DNA of 64,000 bases from DASZQY01 sp963843565 (lineage in GTDB: Bacteria > Pseudomonadota > Alphaproteobacteria > Rhizobiales > Kaistiaceae): the NCBI GenBank assembly GCA_963843565.1, contig CAWJKY010000003.1:2232001-2296000 (forward strand), given 5' to 3'. The notes beneath the pieces were generated by a model. The model was not told the DNA's origin, made no database searches, and was given only the letters and a program-made list of their open reading frames with translations. Made by a program: the position numbers and the translations under genes. Positions 52,587-60,662 of the stretch are shown here, in pieces. Each line of letters opens with the position of its first letter. Position 1 is the stretch's first letter.

Positions 52587-54056
52587 ATGACGGCGGCAAG
52601 CAAGCAGGTGCTGGAGCGGCCAGTGGCGGAACGGCCGAAGGAAGAACAATGGCTGCGGGTCAGGGACCTGCTGCGCGCCGAACTCGGTGAGGACGTCTTC
52701 TCGAGCTGGTTCGGGCGGGTGACCTTCGAGCAGGCCGACATGAGCACCGTGTATCTGTCGGTGCCGACGCGCTTCCTCAAGTCGTGGATCAATTCGCACT
52801 ACGGCGACAAGCTGCTGTCGCTGTGGGCCGCGGAGCACAAGGGCGTGGCGCGCATCGAGCTGATCGTGCGCAGTGCCGCGCGCGTCAAGATGCCCGAGGC
52901 CGCCGACAAGGAGGTCGACGAGCTGGCGCCGATGAGCGCGCCGGCGCAGGCGGCGACCGCGGTGGTGCGGCGCGTCACCGATATCGACATCAACACCAAC
53001 GGCGGTCTCGGCGGTTCGCCGGTCGATCCGCGCTACACCTTCGAGACGTTCTGCGAGGGCGCCGCCAACCGGGTGGCGTTCGCGGCGGCCAAGGCGGTCG
53101 CCGAATCGATGCTCGGCCGCTCGACCCCCTACAATCCGCTCTACATTCACGCCGGCGTCGGGCGCGGCAAGACGCACCTTTTGCATGCCATCACGCGGGC
53201 GGCGCGCACGGCGCAGCCGGCGCGCAACGTCGTCTATCTGACGGCCGAGCACTTCATGTTCCGCTTCGTGGCGGCGCTGCGCTCGCACTCGGCGATCCCG
53301 TTCAAGGAGGCGCTCCGCGAAATCGACCTGCTGCTCATCGACGACATGCAGTTCCTGCAGGGCAAGTCGGTGCAGCAGGAGTTCTGTCACATGCTCAACC
53401 AGCTGATCGACGGCGCCCGCCAGGTGGTGGTCGCCGCCGACCGGCCGCCCGCGGAGCTGGAGACCCTCGACGAGCGGGTGCGCTCGCGGCTCAGGGGCGG
53501 CGTCGCCTTCGAGATCGGCGCGCCCGACGTCCAGTTGCGCCGCGAGATTCTCAAGGCGCGCTACATCCTGGCCGGCGGCCAGAACCCCGGCCTCGATATT
53601 CCCGAAACGGTGCTGGAGTACGTCGCCCAGTCGGTGGTCTCCAACGGCCGCGACCTGGAAGGGGCGCTCAACCGCCTCGTCGCCCAGTGGCAGTTCACCC
53701 GCCAGCCGGTCACGCTGATGTCGGCGGAGATCACGCTCCGCGACCTGATCGGGGCCCGCGAACCGCGCCGGGTCCGGATCGAGGACATCCAGCGGGTGGT
53801 GTCGCGCCACTACAACGTCTCCAAGTCGGACCTCCTGTCGGCCCGGCGCACCCGCACCATCGTGCGCCCCCGCCAGATCGCCATGTTTCTCGCCAAGATG
53901 CTGACGCCGCGCTCGCTTCCGGAGATCGGCCGCCGCTTCGGCGGGCGCGACCACACCACCGTTCTCCACGCGGTTCGCAAGATCGAAGGCATGATCGAGG
54001 GCGACAAGACGCTCGGCGACGAGATCGAGCTGCTCAAGCGCATGATCGACGAGTAG
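52587..54056 (+). CDS. dnaA: Chromosomal replication initiator DnaA
   Basis: 489 aa from ATG 52587, where GAGGAGGGCAAG is the ribosome site (an in-frame TTG at 52569 is not needed). Domain I: QWLRVRDLLRAELGEDVFSS. The AAA+ domain III has Walker A HAGVGRGKTHLLHAI, Walker B LLLIDDMQFLQGK and RVRSRLRGGVAFEI (box VII Arg finger region). Domain IV ends in the DNA-binding signature GRRFGGRDHTTVLHAVRKIE. It initiates replication at oriC. Confidence 0.97.
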   Translation: MTAASKQVLERPVAERPKEEQWLRVRDLLRAELGEDVFSSWFGRVTFEQADMSTVYLSVPTRFLKSWINSHYGDKLLSLWAAEHKGVARIELIVRSAARVKMPEAADKEVDELAPMSAPAQAATAVVRRVTDIDINTNGGLGGSPVDPRYTFETFCEGAANRVAFAAAKAVAESMLGRSTPYNPLYIHAGVGRGKTHLLHAITRAARTAQPARNVVYLTAEHFMFRFVAALRSHSAIPFKEALREIDLLLIDDMQFLQGKSVQQEFCHMLNQLIDGARQVVVAADRPPAELETLDERVRSRLRGGVAFEIGAPDVQLRREILKARYILAGGQNPGLDIPETVLEYVAQSVVSNGRDLEGALNRLVAQWQFTRQPVTLMSAEITLRDLIGAREPRRVRIEDIQRVVSRHYNVSKSDLLSARRTRTIVRPRQIAMFLAKMLTPRSLPEIGRRFGGRDHTTVLHAVRKIEGMIEGDKTLGDEIELLKRMIDE

Positions 54057-54129
54057 CTTGCAACGGCGGCCCGGGCGCGCCAATTTGCGCGCCTGGGGCA
54101 GTTTTCACGACGAGTAAGGGTTCCTGAAG

Positions 54130-55266
54130 ATGCGCGCGACCGTCGAGCGATCGCACCTCCTCCGCTCCCTCAGCCACGTTCACCGCGTGGTCGAGCGGCG
54201 CAACACCATTCCGATCCTGTCGAACGTGCTGATCCGCGCCGACGGGAGCAAGCTGACGCTGAAGGCGACCGACCTCGACCTCGAGGTCACCGACACGGTC
54301 GCCGCCGAGGTCGGCCAGGGCGGCGCCACGACCGTGCCGGCGCACATCCTGCACGATATCGTGCGCAAGCTGCCGGACGGCGCCGAGGTGTCGCTCGACA
54401 CCGGCGACGGGTCGCAGCTGACGCTGAAATCGGGGCGCTCGCGCTTCACGCTGCAGGTGCTGCCGGAGACCGACTTCCCGGATCTCACCACCGGCGAATT
54501 CCCGACCCGCTTCCAGTTGCCGGCGGCGGCGCTCAAGAAGCTGATCGACCGCACCCAGTTCGCGATCTCCACCGAGGAGACGCGCTACTACCTGAACGGC
54601 ATCTATCTGCACGCCGTCGCCGTCGACAAGAAGCCGATGCTGCGCGCCGTCGCCACCGACGGCCATCGCCTCGCCCAGGCGCAGATCGAGGCGCCCAAGG
54701 GCGCCGAAAAGATGACCGGCGTGATCGTGCCGCGCAAGGCGGTCGGCGAGATCCAGAAGCTGGTCGAGGGCGCCGGCGAGGATGCCGTCGACGTGGAGAT
54801 TTCCGACACCAAGGTGCGCGTCACCATTCCGGGCTCGGGCGGGGCCGGCGACGTGGTGCTGACCTCGAAGCTCATCGACGGCACCTTCCCCGATTACGGC
54901 CGCGTCATTCCGCAAGGCAACGACAAGATCATGAAGGTCGGGCGCGGCGAGTTCCGCGACGCGGTCGACCGCGTCTCGACCATCTCGTCGGAGCGCGGCC
55001 ACGCGGTGAAGCTCGGCCTGTCCGACGGCAAGATGACGCTCGCGGTCAACAACCCCGATTCCGGCAACGCCACCGAAGAGCTCGGCGTCGACTACGGCGC
55101 CGACGACATCGAGATCGGCTTCAACTCGCGCTACCTCCTCGACGTTGCCGACCAGCTGGAATCGGGCAACTCGGAGTTCCGCTTCGCCGATCCGGGCTCG
55201 CCGACGCTCATCCTCGACGAGGGCGCCACCGACGCGCTCTACGTGCTCATGCCGATGCGGGTGTGA
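54130..55266 (+). CDS. dnaN: DNA polymerase III beta subunit (sliding clamp)
   Basis: 378 aa. It starts MRATVERSHLLRSLSHVHRV and RRNTIPILSNVLIRADGSKL; the middle has ISTEETRYYLNGIYLH and ATDGHRLAQAQIEAPKG, and the end FADPGSPTLILDEGATDALY, then VLMPMRV, the canonical clamp C-terminus. A homodimeric ring that tethers polymerase. It lies 73 bp after dnaA; its TGA overlaps the next gene's GTG. Confidence 0.97.
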   Translation: MRATVERSHLLRSLSHVHRVVERRNTIPILSNVLIRADGSKLTLKATDLDLEVTDTVAAEVGQGGATTVPAHILHDIVRKLPDGAEVSLDTGDGSQLTLKSGRSRFTLQVLPETDFPDLTTGEFPTRFQLPAAALKKLIDRTQFAISTEETRYYLNGIYLHAVAVDKKPMLRAVATDGHRLAQAQIEAPKGAEKMTGVIVPRKAVGEIQKLVEGAGEDAVDVEISDTKVRVTIPGSGGAGDVVLTSKLIDGTFPDYGRVIPQGNDKIMKVGRGEFRDAVDRVSTISSERGHAVKLGLSDGKMTLAVNNPDSGNATEELGVDYGADDIEIGFNSRYLLDVADQLESGNSEFRFADPGSPTLILDEGATDALYVLMPMRV

Positions 55267-55778
55267 GCGCCTTCAAGGCCGTCAAGAGCGCAGCGACCGA
55301 CTCCTTCTTCCAGGCCTTTCTGGCGGACGCCAAGGTCCACGCCGACACCTACGCGGTCGCCGCTTTCGGCGACAGCGCGGCCATGGCCGACGAACTGCTG
55401 GCGCTGGTGCTGGCCGGGGTGAAGCGCGCCACCGCCTCGCTCGTCCGCGATTATCGGCCCGACACCGAGATGATGCCGAAGGTCGGCGACTTCGTCGTGC
55501 TGGTCGACGGGCGCAACAAACCGCGCTGCGTCTGGCGCACCACCGACATCCGGATCGGGCCGCTCGCTTCGGTCGACGACGCCTTTGCGGAAGCCGAAGG
55601 CGAAGGAGACGGCACGCGCGAGGGGTGGCTCGCCGATCACCGCGCCTACTTCACGCGCCAGGCGGCGCGCGAGAACTTCGACTTTGACGACGACATTGAG
55701 GTCGTCTTCGAGCGCTTCACGGTGGTGTGGCCGCGCCTCTTCTCCGACGACTGGGACGGCCCGCCGCGGCTGATGTGA
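55263..55778 (+). CDS. ASCH domain protein
   Basis: 171 aa from GTG 55263 overlapping the dnaN stop (GTGA). The ASCH/PUA-like fold is recognisable: FGDSAAMADELLALVLAGVK, RATASLVRDYRPD, MPKVGDFVVLVDGRNKPRCV, WRTTDIRIGPLASVDDAFAE and EGEGDGTREGWLADHRAYF. ASCH proteins bind RNA or hydrolyse modified nucleosides (as in N4-acetylcytidine amidohydrolase YqfB, which is smaller). Coupling to dnaN is unusual. The end VVWPRLFSDDWDGPPRLM is apparently complete. Confidence 0.85.
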   Translation: MSAFKAVKSAATDSFFQAFLADAKVHADTYAVAAFGDSAAMADELLALVLAGVKRATASLVRDYRPDTEMMPKVGDFVVLVDGRNKPRCVWRTTDIRIGPLASVDDAFAEAEGEGDGTREGWLADHRAYFTRQAARENFDFDDDIEVVFERFTVVWPRLFSDDWDGPPRLM

Positions 55779-55970
55779 CCGCGCTCCTCGTCGCCCCGGC
55801 GGGTGAGGAACGGTGAGAGCAGCCGCACCACTCGCCCCTTGTGGAGTGAGGAGCGGTGAGCGCAGCCGGTGAAGTGCCGAGCCGCCGTCTCGGCAAAGTC
55901 ACCGCCTGCGCCCCTTGTGGGGTGAGGAGCGGTGAGTGCAGCCGCACCCCTCGCCCCTTGTGGGAGAGGG

Positions 55971-56010
55971 CCGTTTCTCTTGGCGAGCGAAGCGAGCCCT
56001 AGAGAAACGG
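55971..56010. repeat. Conserved-loop/variable-stem hairpin, copy A
   Basis: Perfect 10-bp stem CCGTTTCTCT / AGAGAAACGG around a 20-nt core TGGCGAGCGAAGCGAGCCCT, flanked by GGGAGAGGG on the left and GGTGAGGGG on the right. The same core and flanks recur at 56449-56488 with a completely different stem. Confidence 0.9.
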
Positions 56011-56299
56011 GGTGAGGGGGCTGAGACCTTTCAGGCTTGGGCTGTTCCCCCTTCACCGGAAGCGACGCTCACGCTGTTCGCCTCGCATGCGCCCAACCTC
56101 GCCGGCTGCGGCGCGGACGGTCCGATGCGGCATACCCCCTCCCGAAGTTCGCCGAGCAGGCTCGCCGAACTTCGACCTCCCCTCAAGGGGGAGGTTGGGC
56201 GCAAGCCGGATAGGCAGCCTCCGTGTTTGGTCGCGTCGCTCGAATTGGTCGCTGTTCAACCTCCCCCTTGAGGGGGTGAGGAGCGGTGAGCGCAGCGAG

Positions 56300-56382
56300 C
56301 GAAACAGTCCAGTGGACTGTTTCGAGCGACGAACGCCGGAGCGTAAGCGACGGCGGCAGTCGAAATCGCGTCAGCGATTTCG
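56300..56382. repeat. Two further perfect hairpins
   Basis: 56300-56324 is a 25-bp palindrome with 12-bp arms (CGAAACAGTCCA and its complement around a central G). 56361-56382 is CGAAATCGC GTCA GCGATTTCG. Both are separated by an AGCGACGAACGCCGGAGCG-type spacer and followed by GGAGGGGG, so they look like members of the same repeat mosaic. Confidence 0.85.
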
Positions 56383-56448
56383 GGAGGGGGTGAAGTGCCG
56401 AGCCGCCGTCTCAAGCAAAGTCACCCCCTCGCCCCTTGTGGGAGAGGG

Positions 56449-56488
56449 CTTCGCACCTTGGCGAGCGGAGCGAGCCTTAGGTGCGAAG
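56449..56488. repeat. Conserved-loop/variable-stem hairpin, copy B
   Basis: Perfect 10-bp stem CTTCGCACCT / AGGTGCGAAG around the core TGGCGAGCGGAGCGAGCCTT, with the same GGGAGAGGG left and GGTGAGGGG right flanks as copy A at 55971-56010. The stems share no sequence but each pairs perfectly. Confidence 0.9.
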
Positions 56489-56702
56489 GGTGAGGGGTGG
56501 TGGAGCAACCCGGAAAGATCACGCCGCCAGCGCGCCCGCGTCGCGGGGATAAGACACAAACTAATCCCCGCCTTTTGCCCCCATGAGAAACTGACCTCGT
56601 CCCTGCTCACCCGAGGGGTCGCAATCGCGAAGCGAGCCGTTGCGGAGCAGACCGAAAGGTAGCCGGTGCGGCAACGCACTGGTTGGAGCGGCGCCTGCGG
56701 CT

Positions 56703-56809
56703 GTCTCCACGTTGGAGACGTCGGTAAGGGGAGACCCAAGCCGGCGGGGTTCGCACCCCCGGGCCTCGGGAGGCTTCCGCAAGATCCGCCCGCCGGCATT
56801 ACGACCGGC
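56703..56809. repeat. Run of hairpins, possible structured RNA
   Basis: GTCTCC ACGTT GGAGAC (56703-56719), a GGGG...CCCC T-arm-like stem (about 56737-56752), GCCTC GG GAGGC (56763-56774) and GCCGG ... CCGGC (56792-56809) follow one another. No known RNA family is recognised and no T-run terminator follows. Confidence 0.45.
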
Positions 56810-57263
56810 TGTCACAGTCGCTGACCTTAAGGGCAGCAGGCTAGCGCCAACCCCGGGAAATCCCCGGCGCGCGGCGCGGTCAGGACGGGTCGCCCGCTCT
56901 TAAGGTGGGTCCGTCCGTCTGCTGTCCGGAGCGCGGGTGTCGGAGGACACAAATCGCCGCGGCGGGCGCTGAGTTGAGCGCCGCACTCGGACTACCCGGA
57001 CTGGCACTCGATTGAGCGCCCGCCACCCCCTCGCTCAAGAGGCGAGGAGGACCGAAGGTCCGACCGGGATCGAAAAGAATCCCGAGGGATGACAAGAGAC
57101 CGTGGAGGGCCGAAGGCCCGACAGGGAAGGAAGGAAAGAGGGACGCGCTGGAAGGAGACGATGACTCGGATGCAAACGCATCGCGAGAGCGAAGACTCGC
57201 ATCTTGTCGTCCTCGCCCCCGGGGCCGGCCTTCGGAAGATGAGTCACGCCCCATCTCCCCTCC

Positions 57264-57388
57264 CCCGTCATCACCGGGCTTGACCCTGTGATCCATGCCA
57301 TTCCGAAGACGCAGGGCTGGCGGCGAAATCGCGGCACGCCGGTTGCGCCATGGATGGCCGGGTCAAGCCCGGCCATGACGGTGAGTCG
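57264..57388. repeat. Dispersed Rhizobiales inverted-repeat element
   Basis: The left arm (about 57264-57299, CGTCATCACCGGGCTTGACC...) is an imperfect inverse of the right arm (about 57349-57382, ...CGGGTCAAGCCCGGCCATGACG). The GTCATGGCCGGGCTTGACCC word is a well-known intergenic repeat in Bradyrhizobium and relatives. It encodes only the artefactual MAGLDPAIHG string. Confidence 0.8.
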
Positions 57389-57404
57389 CCTGACAGGAAT
57401 GCCC

Positions 57405-58268
57405 CTACCCCGCGAACGCCCGGCGGAACTGCCTGGGCGTCACGCCCTTCAGGGCGCGGAACTGGCGGTTGAAGTTGGCGAGGTTGCGGTAGCCGACCTC
57501 GTCGGCGACGTGCGCCACCGGCCGGCCCGTGTTGACCAGCAGCGCGCACGCCTGACCGATGCGCAACTCGGTCACGTACTGCGTCACCGTCAGTCGGGTG
57601 TGGCGGCGGAACAACCGGTGAAAGCCGGACGGCGACAGGGCCGCCACGTCGGCGAGCGCCGCGATCGACACCGCGTCGCGATAGTTGGCGTGGATGTGAT
57701 CGAGGACCCGCTCGATGCGGTGCTGGTCGGGCGAGGCGACGGCGTGGCTCTCGGCGGCCGGCGAGGCGACCGGGCGCGCGTCGAGATCGGATGCCAGCAG
57801 CGCCAGAACTTCGATGAGACGCAGGAGCCGGTCGGCGGGCGCGAGCTCCGGGATCGCCTCCACGATCGGCCGCACCCGCGCCGCGGCTTCCGCCGAAAAC
57901 GCGACGCCGCGGCTGGCGCGCTTGAGGAGGGCGCCCAGCGACCGCAACTCGGTGAGGCTCGTCGCGAGGTTCGTGCCCCAGCCTTCCGTGAACCACATGA
58001 CCAGCGCCACGTGCGGCCCGCCCGCGTCGACCCGCTCGGCCGAGCACCAGGTGTGCGGCAGGTTCGGGCCCAGCAACACCAGGTCGCCGTCGTCGTAGGT
58101 CGCCACAGAATCGCCGATGTAGCGCTGGCCGCGGCTGTTCAGCGTCAGGGTCAGCTCGAACTCCGGATGGTAGTGCCACTCGAACGGGATGCCGTCGTCG
58201 AGCCGCCGGTTGAGCAAGCTCCACGACATCCCCACCGGAATGGTCACCTTCTCGAAGAACGGGCGCAT
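57405..58268 (-). CDS. AraC family transcriptional regulator
   Basis: 287 aa. An N-terminal cupin sensor domain (FEWHYHPEFELTLTLNSRGQ, GDLVLLGPNLPHTW) and a C-terminal AraC pair of HTHs (HRIERVLDHIHANYRDAVSI, ALADVAALSPSGFHRLFRRH, VGYRNLANFNRQFRALKGVT, PRQFRRAF). Divergent from the small Cys protein and DUF1479 gene (130-bp gap), which it most likely controls in response to a small molecule. Confidence 0.92.
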   Translation of the reverse strand: MRPFFEKVTIPVGMSWSLLNRRLDDGIPFEWHYHPEFELTLTLNSRGQRYIGDSVATYDDGDLVLLGPNLPHTWCSAERVDAGGPHVALVMWFTEGWGTNLATSLTELRSLGALLKRASRGVAFSAEAAARVRPIVEAIPELAPADRLLRLIEVLALLASDLDARPVASPAAESHAVASPDQHRIERVLDHIHANYRDAVSIAALADVAALSPSGFHRLFRRHTRLTVTQYVTELRIGQACALLVNTGRPVAHVADEVGYRNLANFNRQFRALKGVTPRQFRRAFAG

Positions 58269-58398
58269 TCTGACGCTCTGAGGTCGCTTCGGATGGCCGA
58301 CAACGCCACTTCAGTATCAGTTTCGGGCAGCGGGGGCCAACACGGCCGTCCGGCGCCTCGCTACCAATGGCAGGCCTCGGGAAGGGAGGAGACACGAG

Positions 58399-58614
58399 AT
58401 GACCGCGATGCAGACGGCCCGTGCAGAGACGACCGCCGCGATGCCACTCCCCTGCCCCGGGCCGGTGCCGACCTCGGCGGACCACGCGGCGCGCTGCCGC
58501 GCCTGCGGAGCCTGCGCGCAACTCGCCGACCTGTTCGACATCGACACAATCGAAAGCCAGACTGCCACCAACAGCGGCGGCAACGCCGGAACGCCCGGGA
58601 GGACGCTCACATGA
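58399..58614 (+). CDS. Small Cys-cluster protein, first gene of the DUF1479 operon
   Basis: 71 aa from ATG 58399 with a strong ribosome site (GGGAGGAGACACGAG). Its TGA overlaps the DUF1479 start (ATGA). The centre holds ARCRACGACAQLADLFDI, a CxxCxxC cluster that could bind zinc or an Fe-S cluster; both ends are Thr/Ala/Gly-rich. No family recognised. The coupled start and spacing argue it is a real gene rather than a leader. Confidence 0.7.
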   Translation: MTAMQTARAETTAAMPLPCPGPVPTSADHAARCRACGACAQLADLFDIDTIESQTATNSGGNAGTPGRTLT

Positions 58615-59855
58615 TGGAAGCCGACACCAAGAACGAATTCGACGTCTCAGCCGAGATCGTCGCCTTCAAGCGCAAGATGAAGCCGCGCCACGACGTGCTC
58701 AAGCACGCCTACGACGACGTGCGCTCCTACGTCATGCGCGCCGCCGACAAGATCGCCAGCGACAACGCCGCCGGCAAGCCGACCGTGCCGGAGATCCCCT
58801 TCGCGGACATCGCCGCCGGCAAGGTCTCCGACGCCACCCGCGCCGCGATCCGTCACACCGGCGTCGCGATCGTGCGCGGTGTCTTCCCGCAAGCCCAGGC
58901 GAGCGAGTGGTTCGAGGAAGTCGGGCGCTATCTCGAAGACAACGAATACGAGAAGAAGGAAGTCGAGAAGCGCAGCCTCGACAAGTATTTCTCGGCGCTG
59001 AAAGCCGGCCGCCCACAGATCTTCAACGTCTACTGGTCGAAGCCGCAGGTGCTCGCCCGTCAGGACGCCAACCTTGCCGCGACACGCTCGTTCCTCGATC
59101 GCCTGTGGAGCAACTGGGAGGGCGTCTTCGACCCCGACTTGCAGGTGACCTACGCCGACCGCGTGCGCCGCCGCCAGCCCGGCGACAAGACGCTGGGCCT
59201 CTCGCCGCACATGGACGCCGGCACGGTCGAGCGCTGGATCGATCCCGGCTACCAGTCGGTCTACAGCCAGGTCTTCGCCGGCAACTGGAAGGGCTACGAC
59301 CCCTTCGACGCGAAGCATCGCCTCGAGACCCGCGAGATTCCCTCGCCGGCCGTCGCCTCGGTCTTCCGCACCTATCAGGGCTGGACGGCGCTGACCCGCC
59401 AGGGACCGAAGGACGGGACGCTGCGCCTCATCCCGATCGCCGAAGGCATCTCCTACGTGCTGCTGCGCGCGCTTCAGGACGACGTGCCGGAGGACGATCT
59501 CTGCGGCGCCGCGCCCGGCCGGGCGCTCGGCGTCCGTCCCGAATGGCACGCCGACCTCATGGCCGGCACCGTCTCGATCCCCGAGGTGATGCCCGGCGAC
59601 ACCGTCTGGTGGCACACCGACATCTGCCACTCGGTCGCCGACGAGCACGCCGGCAAGGAGTACGCCAGCGTCATCTACATCGGCTCGGCGCCGGACTGCA
59701 CCAAGAACCGCGCCTATCTGCCGGGGCAGAAAGCGGCGTTCCTCGCCGGCAAGACGCCGCCCGATTTCGCGCCGATGAATTTCGAGGTGGACTTCAAGGG
59801 CCGCGCCACCGAGGCCGACCTGACCGACCTCGGGCTCAAGCAGATGGGGTTCTGA
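58611..59855 (+). CDS. DUF1479 family protein (YbiU-like, Fe(II)/2-oxoglutarate oxygenase fold)
   Basis: 414 aa from ATG 58611 (GGGAGG 9 bp upstream; the next codon is also ATG). It matches YbiU-type DUF1479: AAIRHTGVAIVRGVFPQAQA, DKYFSALKAGRPQIFNVYWS, LGLSPHMDAGTVERWIDPGY (the HxD metal motif) and PGDTVWWHTDICHSVADEH (distal His). A cupin-like iron oxygenase on a small molecule is likely. A terminator hairpin follows. Confidence 0.9.
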   Translation: MMEADTKNEFDVSAEIVAFKRKMKPRHDVLKHAYDDVRSYVMRAADKIASDNAAGKPTVPEIPFADIAAGKVSDATRAAIRHTGVAIVRGVFPQAQASEWFEEVGRYLEDNEYEKKEVEKRSLDKYFSALKAGRPQIFNVYWSKPQVLARQDANLAATRSFLDRLWSNWEGVFDPDLQVTYADRVRRRQPGDKTLGLSPHMDAGTVERWIDPGYQSVYSQVFAGNWKGYDPFDAKHRLETREIPSPAVASVFRTYQGWTALTRQGPKDGTLRLIPIAEGISYVLLRALQDDVPEDDLCGAAPGRALGVRPEWHADLMAGTVSIPEVMPGDTVWWHTDICHSVADEHAGKEYASVIYIGSAPDCTKNRAYLPGQKAAFLAGKTPPDFAPMNFEVDFKGRATEADLTDLGLKQMGF

Positions 59856-59873
59856 ACGTCCCCGCAAAAATCG

Positions 59874-59907
59874 AAGGGCCGCCGGACGTATCGCCCGGCG
59901 GCCCTTC
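59874..59907 (+). terminator. Terminator-like hairpin after the DUF1479 gene
   Basis: Stem AAGGGCCGCCGG / CCGGCGGCCCTT with a loop of about 9 nt, 19 bp after the stop codon. GC-rich and strong; the T-tract is weak (CCATTG), so termination may also serve the convergent 25-codon ORF. Confidence 0.8.
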
Positions 59908-59953
59908 CATTGTCAGTCCGCGATCACGCGCGAACCTAAAACCGGTCCATCAC

Positions 59954-60031
59954 TCAGGCAGAGCAAGCTCCACACGTTGCGATGATCCACTCATAGGTCG
60001 CCGGCGTCCGCGGCGTGAGACAATGAGACAC
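59954..60031 (-). CDS. 25-codon ORF with full-length Shine-Dalgarno
   Basis: GTG at 60031 is preceded at 7 bp by AAGGAGGTGATC, complementary over 12 bases to the 3' end of 16S rRNA. The peptide starts MSHCLTPRTPATYEW and ends YEWIIATCGACSA, with three Cys, and stops at TGA 59954-59956. It is too short for ordinary gene callers. The SD segment could also be read as a fragment of the 16S 3' end on the opposite strand, but nothing else of 16S is present. No partner gene is adjacent. Function unknown. Confidence 0.6.
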   Translation of the reverse strand: MSHCLTPRTPATYEWIIATCGACSA

Positions 60032-60221
60032 TGGATCACCTCCTTTCGTTCGTTGATGGGAGCCCCACTATGCAGTGCGTCGGTGTCGTTCGCAATACGG
60101 CACGATTAATGCTTCGTTAGGGTGTTACCGCAGCGCCACGGTGAGTCCTGCGGCGATTGCCCGTGGGCGCGCGGCGCTCTAGCCTCGCGGGCGGGGTGGC
60201 GCGAAAAGGGGAACCCAAGCG

Positions 60222-60578
60222 ATGCGCACGATTGCCGCTGTGCTTCTCGCCGCGGCGTTTGTGTCGGTCGGCGGCGCGGCGCTGGCCGACACCATCGACG
60301 GCGACTGGTGCGGTCCGAACGATCGGCACCTGTCGATCCGCGGCCCGTTCATCATCACGCCGGGCGGGTCGTCGCTCTCCGGCAGCTACGCGCGCCACAG
60401 CTTCACCTATGTGGTGCCGCCGGCCGAACCGCAGGCCGGCGAGACCGTCTTCATGCGGCTCCTCAACGAGCAGACGATGAATTTCTGGGTCGGTCAGGCG
60501 GGCGTCACCGCCATGGAGACCTGGCAGCGCTGCACGCCGATCTCGAGCCTCACGGCAACTCAACCGCCGGCGGCGTGA
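60222..60578 (+). CDS. Exported hypothetical protein
   Basis: 118 aa with a clear signal peptide (MRTIAAVLLAAAFVSVGGAA, cleavage before DTIDGDW). The mature part is a small beta-rich domain (GDWCGPNDRHLSIRGPFIIT, GSYARHSFTYVVPP, MNFWVGQAGVTAMETWQRC) with two Cys that may pair. Similar periplasmic proteins of unknown function are common in Rhizobiales. The ribosome site AAAAGGGGAA lies upstream. Confidence 0.8.
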   Translation: MRTIAAVLLAAAFVSVGGAALADTIDGDWCGPNDRHLSIRGPFIITPGGSSLSGSYARHSFTYVVPPAEPQAGETVFMRLLNEQTMNFWVGQAGVTAMETWQRCTPISSLTATQPPAA

Positions 60579-60662
60579 CTCAGTCTCGGCGGGCGATTGC
60601 GGCGAACAGGACGTCCGCAAGGATAGGCCGGGCCGGAGCCAGTCGCTATAACCCGGCCCGCA

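Larger units (their letters stand above)
55779..57404. other. 1.6-kb repeat-rich non-coding region between dnaN-ASCH and the AraC gene
   Basis: No ORF here looks like protein; the translated frames give the spurious 'SPFAPKARSARQGAKPSPT' and 'MAGLDPAIHG' strings known from rhizobial intergenic repeats. The region is a mosaic of direct repeats (GTGAGGAGCGGTGAG at about 55846, 55922 and 56277; GTGAAGTGCCGAGCCGCCGT at 55869 and 56391) and many perfect hairpins, listed separately. Confidence 0.75.

Noticed and set aside
56371..56903. ORFs on both strands in the repeat region
   Set aside because: Their translations are the well-known artefact strings of rhizobial intergenic repeats.
60024..60045. 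Possible remnant of a 16S rRNA 3' end (GGATCACCTCCTTTC)
   Set aside because: No other 16S sequence is adjacent; the same bases read on the other strand form an ideally placed Shine-Dalgarno before an ORF.
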